64,000 nt of DNA from assembly GCA_022828085.1 (NCBI GenBank), contig JAJEIY010000061.1, forward strand, positions 18,466-82,465, read 5' to 3'. This document shows, in pieces, positions 48,175 to 56,084 of this stretch (positions within the stretch are counted from its first letter, which is position 1; every line of letters starts with the position of its first letter). The translations under genes and the position numbers were made by a program. Below the pieces are notes generated by a model. The model did no database searches, was not told the DNA's origin, and saw nothing but the letters and a program-made list of their open reading frames with translations. The stretch is from Acidobacteriota bacterium. Its GTDB lineage: Bacteria; Acidobacteriota; Vicinamibacteria; Marinacidobacterales; Marinacidobacteraceae.

Positions 48175-49532
48175 GGCGCCAGGCGGTAGAGGGTGCGCGG
48201 GAACGGGATCGCTTCCCGGAGGTGCGAGAGGCCGGACATCCAGGCGACGAAACGTTCGATGCCGAGCCCGAATCCGGAGTGGGGCGTCGTTCCGTAGCGG
48301 CGGAGATCGAGGTACCACTCGAAGGCGTCCTCCGGCAGGCCGTGCTCCTTGACCCGACGGCGCAGCAGTTCCTGGTCGTGGATGCGCTGGCCACCGCCGA
48401 CCACCTCGCCGTAGCCCTCGGGAGCGATGATGTCGAGGCAGAGGACCCGGTCGGGACGGTCCGCGTCGGGCTCCATGTAGAACGCCTTGATGGCGGCCGG
48501 AAAGTGGGTGACGCACAGCGGCCGGTCAAGGTCCTCGGTGAGCGCCGTTTCGTCCTGCGCCCCGAAGTCCTCCCCCGGCTTGAAACCGGTCCCCTTGCGG
48601 GCCAGGATCCCGGCGGCCTCGTCGTAGGTAACCCGGGGAAAAGGCGCCTGGATCCGGCGCAGGGGGCTCGGGTCGCGCTCCAGGATCTCGAGCTCCGCGG
48701 CGCGGTTCTCCAGTACCCGGGAAACCGCGTGACAGATCAACCCTTCGGCAAGGTCGATGATGTCCGGCAGTTCCGCAAACGCGACCTCGGGCTCCAGCAT
48801 CCAGAACTCGATGAGATGCCGGCGGGTCTTCGACTTTTCCGCCCGGAAGGTCGGGCCCAGGCAATAGGTGCGCCCCACCGACATGGCCACGGCCTCGTTG
48901 TAGAGCTGGCCGCTCTGGCTCAGATAGGCCTGGCGGTCGAAGTAGCGGGTCTCGAAGAGAGTGGTCGTCCCCTCGCAGGCGTTCGGGGTGAAGATCGGCG
49001 TGTCGGCGTTCACGAACTCCTGTTCCCGCAGGTACTCGCGGAACGAGTACAGGACCTCGTCGCGAATCCGCAGGAGCGCGTGCTGCTTCCGGGACCGGAG
49101 CCACAGGTGCCGGTGGTCGAGGAGGAACGACGCTCCGTGTTCCTTGGGGGTGATCGGATAGGGATCGGCGGCGTGGAGGATCCGAAAGTCCGAGGCGCGG
49201 ATCTCCATCCCGCCCGGGGCGCGCGGCTCCAGGAACGCGGCGCCGACAACCTCGACGGCGCTCTCCAGCGGACAGTGCCGGGCGTTCTCGAAGGCCTCGG
49301 GGGCAACCGCCGCCTTTGCCACCACCACCTGTGCGAAGCCCGAACCGTCCCGGAAGTTCAGGAAGAGCAGCTTGCCGCTCGATCGCCGTCCGGCCAGCCA
49401 TCCCCGAAGGGTGCCCGGCGCTCCCTCGGTCGCCGTGCCCGGGGCCAGTTTCCGGTGCAGGGAGGCGATCGTCGGGAGGCGCCGGTCCTTCCAGGATCCC
49501 GCCGGCGCGGGGTCGGTGCGTTGTCGAGTCAT
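48171..49532 (-). CDS. asnS: Asparaginyl-tRNA synthetase
   Basis: A class IIb aminoacyl-tRNA synthetase of 453 residues: OB-fold anticodon domain (GWLAGRRSSGKLLFLNFRDGSG), motif 2 (LGPTFRAEKSKTRRHLIEFWMLEPE) and motif 3 (SGFGLGIERFVAWMSGL). The PNACEGTTTLFET loop and short length fit AsnRS, whereas bacterial AspRS is longer with a GAD insert. The ATG at 49532 is standard. It is followed by rimO with a 4-base overlap and preceded by amgK by 28 bases. Confidence 0.93.
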   Translation of the reverse strand: MTRQRTDPAPAGSWKDRRLPTIASLHRKLAPGTATEGAPGTLRGWLAGRRSSGKLLFLNFRDGSGFAQVVVAKAAVAPEAFENARHCPLESAVEVVGAAFLEPRAPGGMEIRASDFRILHAADPYPITPKEHGASFLLDHRHLWLRSRKQHALLRIRDEVLYSFREYLREQEFVNADTPIFTPNACEGTTTLFETRYFDRQAYLSQSGQLYNEAVAMSVGRTYCLGPTFRAEKSKTRRHLIEFWMLEPEVAFAELPDIIDLAEGLICHAVSRVLENRAAELEILERDPSPLRRIQAPFPRVTYDEAAGILARKGTGFKPGEDFGAQDETALTEDLDRPLCVTHFPAAIKAFYMEPDADRPDRVLCLDIIAPEGYGEVVGGGQRIHDQELLRRRVKEHGLPEDAFEWYLDLRRYGTTPHSGFGLGIERFVAWMSGLSHLREAIPFPRTLYRLAP

Positions 49533-49560
49533 GGAATCCGCCGGGGCGGGAGTTTACGTT

Positions 49561-50688
49561 TCAGCCGGCGGGGATGTCCGCGAGGAGACGGCCGAGGCGG
49601 CGCCGGTCGGAGCGCCCGGAGTGGCGCTCCAGGTTCTCGCGAACCATTCGCAGAGTGGGGGCGACATAGCGTCGGTAGACGTCGTTGCCCCGGCGGGACA
49701 CCTGGAAGCCATAGGTGCCGAGCGCCTTCAGGTTTCGCTGGAGCGCGACCGCGTCGAACTCGGCCAGCAATTCGGGAGCACTTCCGCGAACCCCCGCCGC
49801 GTCCCGGAAACGGGCGACCAGGTCCGGTTCCCGGAACGGCGGCCGGGCCGCGTCGCCGGTGGCCACGTACGGGTCGCGGACCAGCGACATCAGGTCGTAG
49901 GAGCGCGGTCCGAGGCGCGAGTCCTGGTGATCGATCACCCAGAGGACACGGGGCGCGCCGGGCGCCGCGGGATTGTCGCCGGCGATCAGATTGCGCGAGT
50001 GGAAGTCCCGGTGGGCCAGCGCCGCCGGACCACCGGCCGACTCCTCCGCGAGTGCCCCGAACAGCGACTCGAGTTCGCCGCGCGCCGGCCCGCCAAGTCG
50101 CAGGCCGGCGTATCCGGCGAGGAAATGCTCGGCGAAGAACCGCAGTTCCCGCGAGAACAGCGCGGCGTCGAGCCGGGCGGAAAAGGCGCGGAAGCCGCTC
50201 GCCGCCGGCGTTCCGGCGAGGCGGGCTCCCTCGTGCTGGATCCGGGCGATGATGTCCACGGCCTCGTCGTAGAACGCCGCGAGGCCGGCGCCTTCTCCAG
50301 CCCAGACCGCCTGCAGGAGTTCATCCCCCAGATCCTCGAGAGCGATCACTCCAAGTTCCGGAGCCTCTTCCAGAATCCGGGGCGTCCGGACTCCCAGTTC
50401 CCGGTACAGGAGCGTGGAGTTCGCAAACGGCAGGGAACCCGGCGGGTACGGCTCGGCCATGACGCAGAGCACGACCGTCGCCATCCCCCGGCTGCGGTCT
50501 GCCGGCCGGGTTGAACCCGCTGGCCGAATCCGGAAATAGACCCGCTCACCCGCCTCCTTGACGAGAGGCTCGACGGCCACTTCGGTGCGGAGGTTCCGCG
50601 CGAGGCTTCGGGACCGCCGCAAGAAGACGTGCAGCCGCGTCCTGGCGTCCGAACCCGGCGCCTTCGGGGCGATCGCGTCTACCGGCAC
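49561..50688 (-). CDS. AmgK-like aminoglycoside phosphotransferase family sugar kinase
   Basis: A 375-residue kinase of the APH/choline kinase fold with YFRIRPAGS and TVVLCVMA (nucleotide side), VIALEDLGDELLQ, ALAHRDFHSRNLIAG (HRDFHxxN catalytic loop, Asp) and VLWVIDHQDSRLGPRSYDL (Mg site). The same family includes AmgK, which phosphorylates N-acetylmuramate/N-acetylglucosamine at C1 in peptidoglycan recycling. The gene lies directly after a nucleotidyltransferase resembling MurU, and that pair is the known recycling bypass, so this is the likely role. GTG 50688 is chosen because sequence upstream is antisense-like and lies within the previous gene. Confidence is high for the fold, moderate for the substrate. 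Confidence 0.82.
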   Translation of the reverse strand: MPVDAIAPKAPGSDARTRLHVFLRRSRSLARNLRTEVAVEPLVKEAGERVYFRIRPAGSTRPADRSRGMATVVLCVMAEPYPPGSLPFANSTLLYRELGVRTPRILEEAPELGVIALEDLGDELLQAVWAGEGAGLAAFYDEAVDIIARIQHEGARLAGTPAASGFRAFSARLDAALFSRELRFFAEHFLAGYAGLRLGGPARGELESLFGALAEESAGGPAALAHRDFHSRNLIAGDNPAAPGAPRVLWVIDHQDSRLGPRSYDLMSLVRDPYVATGDAARPPFREPDLVARFRDAAGVRGSAPELLAEFDAVALQRNLKALGTYGFQVSRRGNDVYRRYVAPTLRMVRENLERHSGRSDRRRLGRLLADIPAG

Positions 50689-50716
50689 GGCACGACCCCC
50701 GGCGGACGGACCGGCG

Positions 50717-51739
50717 TCATAGCGGCGTCGCAGCGCCGCCGGCGAAGAGCGCGCCTTCGATCCGGGCGCCGGGCGGGACGGTTTCCGCGGCGGCGACGAT
50801 CGATTCCCGGACCACGGCCCGGGTCCCGATGCGGACGTCTTCGAGCAGCAGGGATCTCTCGACACGCGCCCCCTCCCCGACGAGACTCCCCGCGCCGACC
50901 AGCTCCGGCCGGCGCCCCTCGGCGCCGCCCGGGAAGCGCGCCCTGGCGGCGCCCGCCGGCCGGGCCCGGGTTTCGGGAATCGCTCCTTCTTCCAGGGCGC
51001 GCAGGGAGGCCGCGAGGTAGCGCCGCGGAGTCCCGATTTCGAACCACGGAGCCCGGCTCGGAAAAGCCACGGCCGTCCCCGCGGCAATCAGGCCGGGAAG
51101 GAGATCCTGCGAGAGACCTCCCGGCCCGCCGTGCAGGTGACGGAATGCCGCGGGCTCCAGCAGCCACACTCCCGAAAAGCCGAGTCCGGGTCCTCCCGGT
51201 CCGCTCAACCCCGTGATGACGCCGTCCTCGCCGGTCTCCAGGCGCCGCTCACCACGAAACTCCGGTCCGGGCTGCGGATCGGAGAGCAGAGTGGCTTCAC
51301 CGCCCGCCGCCCCGTGGAAACGGGCCATCTCCCCGAGATCGAAGGTGGGGAGCGTGTCGCCGTTCAGGACGAGCAGCGGCCCGCCGGGGTCGCTTCCGAG
51401 TCCGAAACGCGCCGCGGCGCGCGAGAGCCCGCCCGAAGTGCCGAGCAGTTCCGGCTCGGGCGACCGCCCGATGGTGAGGCCGGGCATCCTGCGCTCGGCG
51501 GAAACCAGGAGCGGTTCGAGGGTTTCGGGATGGTGGTGGAGATTCACGACCACCTCGTTCACCCCGGCGCCGGCGAGCCAACGGAGCAGCCGGGTCAGCA
51601 GGGGCACCCCGCAGAAGGGAAGCGCCGGTTTGGCGCGGTCCCGGGTCAGGGGGCCCATCCGTTCGCCCCGTCCGGCAGCGAACACCATCGCCCGGCGGGG
51701 CAACCGGGCCGATCGTCCTGCGCGCCCGACGCCAACCAC
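50717..51739 (-). CDS. MurU-like sugar-1-phosphate nucleotidyltransferase with left-handed beta-helix
   Basis: A 340-residue protein. The Rossmann-type nucleotidyltransferase domain has AMVFAAGRGERMGPLTRDRAKPALPF (pyrophosphorylase signature with the Lys), LLVLNGDTLPTF (metal Asp) and GFSGVWLLEP. The C-terminal 80 residues show isoleucine-patch-like hexads (LVGAGSLVGEGARVERSLLL). MurU converts MurNAc 1-phosphate to UDP-MurNAc; MurU proper lacks such a long C-terminal helix, so other sugars are possible. It starts with GTG at 51739, 6 bases after smc, or ATG within MVFAAGRG. Coupling with the AmgK-like kinase supports a muropeptide-recycling role. Confidence 0.8.
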   Translation of the reverse strand: MVGVGRAGRSARLPRRAMVFAAGRGERMGPLTRDRAKPALPFCGVPLLTRLLRWLAGAGVNEVVVNLHHHPETLEPLLVSAERRMPGLTIGRSPEPELLGTSGGLSRAAARFGLGSDPGGPLLVLNGDTLPTFDLGEMARFHGAAGGEATLLSDPQPGPEFRGERRLETGEDGVITGLSGPGGPGLGFSGVWLLEPAAFRHLHGGPGGLSQDLLPGLIAAGTAVAFPSRAPWFEIGTPRRYLAASLRALEEGAIPETRARPAGAARARFPGGAEGRRPELVGAGSLVGEGARVERSLLLEDVRIGTRAVVRESIVAAAETVPPGARIEGALFAGGAATPL

Positions 51740-51745
51740 CGGGGG

Positions 51746-54700
51746 TCAGGCGGACAGGGCGGCGGCGCCGTCCGCGCTCTCCGGGTCCGCCGCCGCGGCG
51801 ATCCAGTTCTCCGCGTCGGCCCCGATCTGCGTCGAGATCAGACGGGAGACGCCGGGCTCCTCCATCGTGACTCCATAAAGGTGCTCGCACGCCTCCATCG
51901 TCAGCCGGTTGTGGGTGATGACCACGAGCTGGGTATCCCGCTTGAGTTCGTCCAGCATGGATGCGAACCGCTGCACGTTGGCATCGTCGAGAGGAGCGTC
52001 CACTTCGTCCAGGAGACAGAAGGGCGCCGGACGATAGCGAAACAGCGCGATGAGGAACGCAATGGCCGTCATGGCCTTTTCCCCCCCCGAGAGGAGGCGG
52101 ACGCTCTGCAGCTTCTTGCCTGGTGGCTGGGCCGCGATCTCCACTCCGAACTGGGCATCCTCCGGCATTCCCGGCGCGAGCGATTGCCCGCCCGGGCTCC
52201 ACGCGTCGAACTCTCCCGTGATCCCCGCCGGCGCTGCTTCGCCGGCCCCGTTCCCCGAACTCCCGGAGACCGGTGCTTCGTGACCCGGCGGGGCAGCTCC
52301 CTGACCGGTCCCGCTCGCCGCGTCCGCCGGCTCCTGGAGGCCGGGAGGACCGGCCGTCTCCACCAGCCGCAGTTCGGCGCGGCCGCCCCCGAAGAGTTGC
52401 CGGAATGCCTCGTCGAACCCGGCGCTGACGGATTCGAAGCCCTCGCGGAAAATGCGGCGGGCCTCGCGGTCCTGACGGCGGATGGCTCGAAGTCCGTCGG
52501 CGATGCCCTGTTCCACGTCCTTGAGATGTGATTCGGGCTCACGGCGTTCCGTCTGCAGTTCGCGGAGCCGCGCTTCGGCAATCTCGTTCACCGGACCGAG
52601 CTTCTCGATGCGATCCTGCACCTGGGCAATCTCCTCCGCGAGTTCCTCTCGGGACCGGCTGCGGAGCGAGGCAGGCAGGCCCGCGGCCGCGTCCGCGAGC
52701 GAGCCTCCGCCGGAGCGCTGGAACTCGCCTTCCAACTCCCGCAAGAGCCCCTGGGCTTCCTGGGTTGCCGACCGGATCCGGTGCAACCGTTCTTCACGGT
52801 CCCGGATTTCCGCCGCCCGCAGGCGCGCCGCCTCCACAGCGCCCTCGAGTCGGGTCCGCAGGTCCGCGGCCAGGCCCGTCAAGGCCCCCTCCCGGGCTTC
52901 CCAGTCCCGGATGGCAGCTTCGGTCGAGCGCCGTTCCTGGATGGCGGACGCCCGCCGCGCCAGCCATTCCTCTTCGTCGCGCCCCGCCGCGGCGCGCTCG
53001 GCGCGGATCCGTTCCAGTCGCTGGCGGTCGTCCCGAACCTGTCGCTCAAGGGCCCGCGCCCGGCCCGCGACCTCGTCGGCCACCGCGTTCTGGCGCGCCA
53101 GTTCACGGTCCGCGTCGCGCCACTGCGCTTCGCGGCCCTCCAGCTCCCGCCGGAGCGCCGCGTGGGCCGCCTCCCCCTCGCCGAGTTCGCGAGACGCTTC
53201 CTTCAGCCGCGCCCCGTCGCGAGCCAGCAGCTCCGCCGCGCGGGCGTCGGCCTTCTCGTTGCCCTCCGCCTCTTCGCCGTGGCGGGAGACCTCCGCTTCG
53301 AGTTCCTGGATCCTCGTCGAGACGTCTTCGACGGTTTCCCCGTGCCGGTCCGCTTCGAGCTGGAGCCGGTGGGCGAGGTTCTCGGCCCGCCCGAGCGTCT
53401 GCCGCAGGGCTTCGACCGCCGATCGAGCTTTTTCCGCCGCCTCCCGCGCGCCGGCCGAGGCGCGGGCCAGCCGGGCCAACCGGCCCGTTCCCCGCCGCTT
53501 CCGGGCTTCGAGTTCGGCCACTTCGCGCCGCGTGCTCAAGAAACCGTCACCCGGTCCGCCCCGTCCGAACCGCACGACTCCGGGAGGGGCCACGCTGGCC
53601 CCGCCCCGGGTCACGTAGACGCCCGGTTTCTTCAGGAAGGCCGCCAGCGCCTCCGCGAGATCGGCGGTGACCACCGCGTCCGGAACAACGCGCTCAAGCG
53701 CCGGGTCCACCGGTTTCAGGTGGTCGCTCAGCCGATCGTCTCCGTCGTTCGCCGGCGGTTTGCGCGGGCCGCAGGCTTCCAGTAGCTCGGACACCAGAAC
53801 CTCGGAGGGACCGGCCTCCTCGCCGCCGAGCTCCTCGACGAGTTCCGAGACATCGGCCACGCGGTCGATCCGGATGCGATGCACGCCGAGGAGCCGCTCC
53901 GCCGCCAACTCGTATCCCGGGTCCACCTCCACCAGCTCGCCGAGCGCACCGCCGGGAGCGAGTCCGCGCCGTTCAGCCGCCTCAACGACTTTCGAGGCGC
54001 TCTCCCCCAACTGGTTGCGCGAAGCGACCAGCGCTTCGAGCGACCGGTGGCGGTCCGCGAGGGCGAGCTGCTCCTTCTCGGCCAGCGCCTCCTCGTCCCG
54101 TGCCGCCTCCGCCGCGGCGGCCGCGGCGCGGCGCGCCGCTTCGGCAGTCTCGAGCCGGCCGCGCAGACCGGTGATCTCGTCCTCCTGCGCCCGGACCCGC
54201 GACCGCGCCGCGGAGAGGCCCTCGGCCGCGTGATCCAGGCGAGCGGCGAGTTCCCGGCGGCTCCCCGAGAGTCCCAGTCCGGTCGCCGACAGCCGCTCGC
54301 GCCGGGTCGCGTATTGGTCCCGTGACATGCGGAACGATCGGACGCTCGCCCGCAGGCGATCCACCTCCCGCCGCTGCTCCCACAGCCGGGAGTGGGCCTC
54401 GCGTTCCTCGGCCAGCGCCCGATCCCTGGCCGCCGCGCGCGCCGCGGCCGCGTCGGTCAGCTCGGCCAGCCGGTCGGGGAAACCCCCGGCGCGGCGTTCA
54501 CTCTCCTGCCGCTCGGATTCCAGATCATCGAGCCGGGCCCCGAGCGTGGCGGCCTCGGTGTCGAGACGGGAGGCCTGCGAGGCGCGCACCTCGGCGGCCC
54601 GGGCGCCCTCGTCGAGGAGCGACAGGGCGCGAGCCCGCCGCACCCCCAGGTCGCCGATTTCCCGGGTGGCTTCACGAAGTTCGAATTCGGTGCCGGTGAC

Positions 54701-55648
54701 CTGCTCCCGAAGCGCCTCCACGAAACGTTCGAAGGCCTGAAGGCTCCGGGACCTCCGGGCGCGCTCCGCGCTGAGGGCCTCTTCCGGGGCGGTGTTTTCG
54801 CGGATGGCGGAGAGGAGTTCCTCACGCCGGACCGCCTTCTCGGCAACGCCGAGCAACCGTGCGTGGTCCGAAGCCTCCCGGACCCGGGTCGCGGTTCGCG
54901 AGTCGCGCCGGGCCACCCGGATGAAGCGGTCCAGTTCGCGAAGCCGCTCGCGTACCCGTCCGAGCGCCTTCTCGGCCGCCCGCAGGTTCGCCTCGCTCTC
55001 CCGCCGATTCAGGCGGTAGGCGCCGAGCCCAACCGCTTCGTCGACCAGCAGGCGCAGATCGGCGGGCTTGCGGCTGAGCACCTCGTTGGCGCGCCCCTGC
55101 TCGATCAGCGCGTAGGAGCCGGGGCCGAGCCCCGTACCGGCGAACAGCCGCCGGATGTCTCTCCGGGTGCACCGGCGGCCGTCCATCTCGTAAACCGACT
55201 GTCCACTGGCATCCACCCGGCGGCCGACGACCACGTCGCGCCGGAAACCGCCGGTCGCCAGGCCGTCTTCCGGCGCGGGTGCGGCGGCGGCGCCGTTGCC
55301 CGGCGTCCCGGGCGATGCGCCGTTTCCGGCCGCCAACTCCGCTCCATTGGCGGCCGCGCCGTTTCGGGACTCCTCCGGACGCGAACTCCGGACCCCGCTG
55401 ACGTGGAGCCGCACCTCGGCGACCCCGAGGGGCTCGCGCAGGGCGCTCCCGCTGAAGATGAGCTCCTTCCCCCGCGCCCGGATGGCGCTGGCGCCCAACT
55501 CACCGAGCACCCAGAAGACGGCGTCCGCGATATTGCTCTTCCCGCAGCCATTCGGCCCCACCACCGCCGTGGCGCCCTGCCCGAACTCGAGCGTCACCGG
55601 CTCGGCGAAGCTCTTGAACCCGGCGATCTCGAGCCGCTCGATCCTCAC
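51746..55648 (-). CDS. smc: Chromosome segregation protein SMC
   Basis: A 1300-residue SMC ATPase. Walker A GPNGCGKSN is at residues 31-39 and the hinge spans roughly 565-700 between two long coiled-coil arms. The C-terminal head has LSGGEKAMTAIAFLIALFRY (about residue 1186) and CLLDEVDAPLDDAN, then QLVVITHNRLTMEACEHLYG. Two low-complexity Gly/Ala/Asn/Pro insertions are odd: one in the N-terminal head (residues about 90-130, NGAAANGAELAAGNG) and one before the signature (about 1120-1170), both likely disordered. GTG 55648 gives the conserved terminus VRIERLEIAGFKSFAE with an AGGTGA ribosome site. A TACAAT -10-like box lies at 55698-55703 on the minus strand. Confidence 0.96.
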   Translation of the reverse strand: MRIERLEIAGFKSFAEPVTLEFGQGATAVVGPNGCGKSNIADAVFWVLGELGASAIRARGKELIFSGSALREPLGVAEVRLHVSGVRSSRPEESRNGAAANGAELAAGNGASPGTPGNGAAAAPAPEDGLATGGFRRDVVVGRRVDASGQSVYEMDGRRCTRRDIRRLFAGTGLGPGSYALIEQGRANEVLSRKPADLRLLVDEAVGLGAYRLNRRESEANLRAAEKALGRVRERLRELDRFIRVARRDSRTATRVREASDHARLLGVAEKAVRREELLSAIRENTAPEEALSAERARRSRSLQAFERFVEALREQVTGTEFELREATREIGDLGVRRARALSLLDEGARAAEVRASQASRLDTEAATLGARLDDLESERQESERRAGGFPDRLAELTDAAAARAAARDRALAEEREAHSRLWEQRREVDRLRASVRSFRMSRDQYATRRERLSATGLGLSGSRRELAARLDHAAEGLSAARSRVRAQEDEITGLRGRLETAEAARRAAAAAAEAARDEEALAEKEQLALADRHRSLEALVASRNQLGESASKVVEAAERRGLAPGGALGELVEVDPGYELAAERLLGVHRIRIDRVADVSELVEELGGEEAGPSEVLVSELLEACGPRKPPANDGDDRLSDHLKPVDPALERVVPDAVVTADLAEALAAFLKKPGVYVTRGGASVAPPGVVRFGRGGPGDGFLSTRREVAELEARKRRGTGRLARLARASAGAREAAEKARSAVEALRQTLGRAENLAHRLQLEADRHGETVEDVSTRIQELEAEVSRHGEEAEGNEKADARAAELLARDGARLKEASRELGEGEAAHAALRRELEGREAQWRDADRELARQNAVADEVAGRARALERQVRDDRQRLERIRAERAAAGRDEEEWLARRASAIQERRSTEAAIRDWEAREGALTGLAADLRTRLEGAVEAARLRAAEIRDREERLHRIRSATQEAQGLLRELEGEFQRSGGGSLADAAAGLPASLRSRSREELAEEIAQVQDRIEKLGPVNEIAEARLRELQTERREPESHLKDVEQGIADGLRAIRRQDREARRIFREGFESVSAGFDEAFRQLFGGGRAELRLVETAGPPGLQEPADAASGTGQGAAPPGHEAPVSGSSGNGAGEAAPAGITGEFDAWSPGGQSLAPGMPEDAQFGVEIAAQPPGKKLQSVRLLSGGEKAMTAIAFLIALFRYRPAPFCLLDEVDAPLDDANVQRFASMLDELKRDTQLVVITHNRLTMEACEHLYGVTMEEPGVSRLISTQIGADAENWIAAAADPESADGAAALSA

Positions 55649-55854
55649 TCGCTGGTCACCTGAAGATTGTGGCTGCGGCGCTGCCGAACCCCCGGGTATT
55701 GTACGCCGTCCCCGGGGCCGCCCACAACATGTTGTGCCTCGGGGGCCGTCCACCCCCAAGATACGGTGGGTCCGGGATCCACGTCCTTGAGCCGTAAACC
55801 GTCCGGGGTTCGGAATGAACCGGCACTCCCAACGGTCCGACGAACCGGGGCAAC

Positions 55855-55880
55855 CCCGGAGACCGGCGTTTAAGGCCGTT
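55855..55880. repeat. Family C palindrome between smc and lptFG
   Basis: GGAGACCGGCGTTTAAGGCC, a variant of the dispersed family C core, lies just before the family A element. The remainder of the 436-base divergent gap shows only the smc promoter region and family A. Confidence 0.55.
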
Positions 55881-55885
55881 TCCGA

Positions 55886-56064
55886 GGAGCCGGTGGGCGG
55901 GGTGGGGTGAGCGCCGGGAGTGGGGAGGCGCCGGGCCGGCAAGGCGCGCGAGGGAGGAATACCGGGTGGTTTTCGACCGAAGCGCAACGCCGAGCGAGCC
56001 GAAGGCGAGCGGTCAGCCGGGATGCTCGCCGCTCGAACGCCACACCACCCCCCCCACCGGCTCC
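55886..56064 (+). repeat. Family A element, 179 bases, 24-base terminal inverted repeats
   Basis: The left end GGAGCCGGTGGGCGGGGTGG and the right end CCACCCCCCCCACCGGCTCC are near-perfect inverted copies, the best conserved ends of the family. The interior has GGAATACCGGGTGG, GCGCAACGCCGAGCGAGCC and CGGGATGCTCGCCGCTCGAA, aligning with the 28320 and 59576 copies. The right end abuts TAGAAT (56065-56070), a -10-like box 14 bases before the lptFG start, so the element may affect expression. Confidence 0.85.
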
Positions 56065-56084
56065 TAGAATCCGGGAAGTCCGCC

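Noticed and set aside
48171..49532. Aspartyl-tRNA synthetase
   Set aside because: The protein is too short for bacterial AspRS, lacks the GAD insert and shows the CEGTTTLFET loop of AsnRS.
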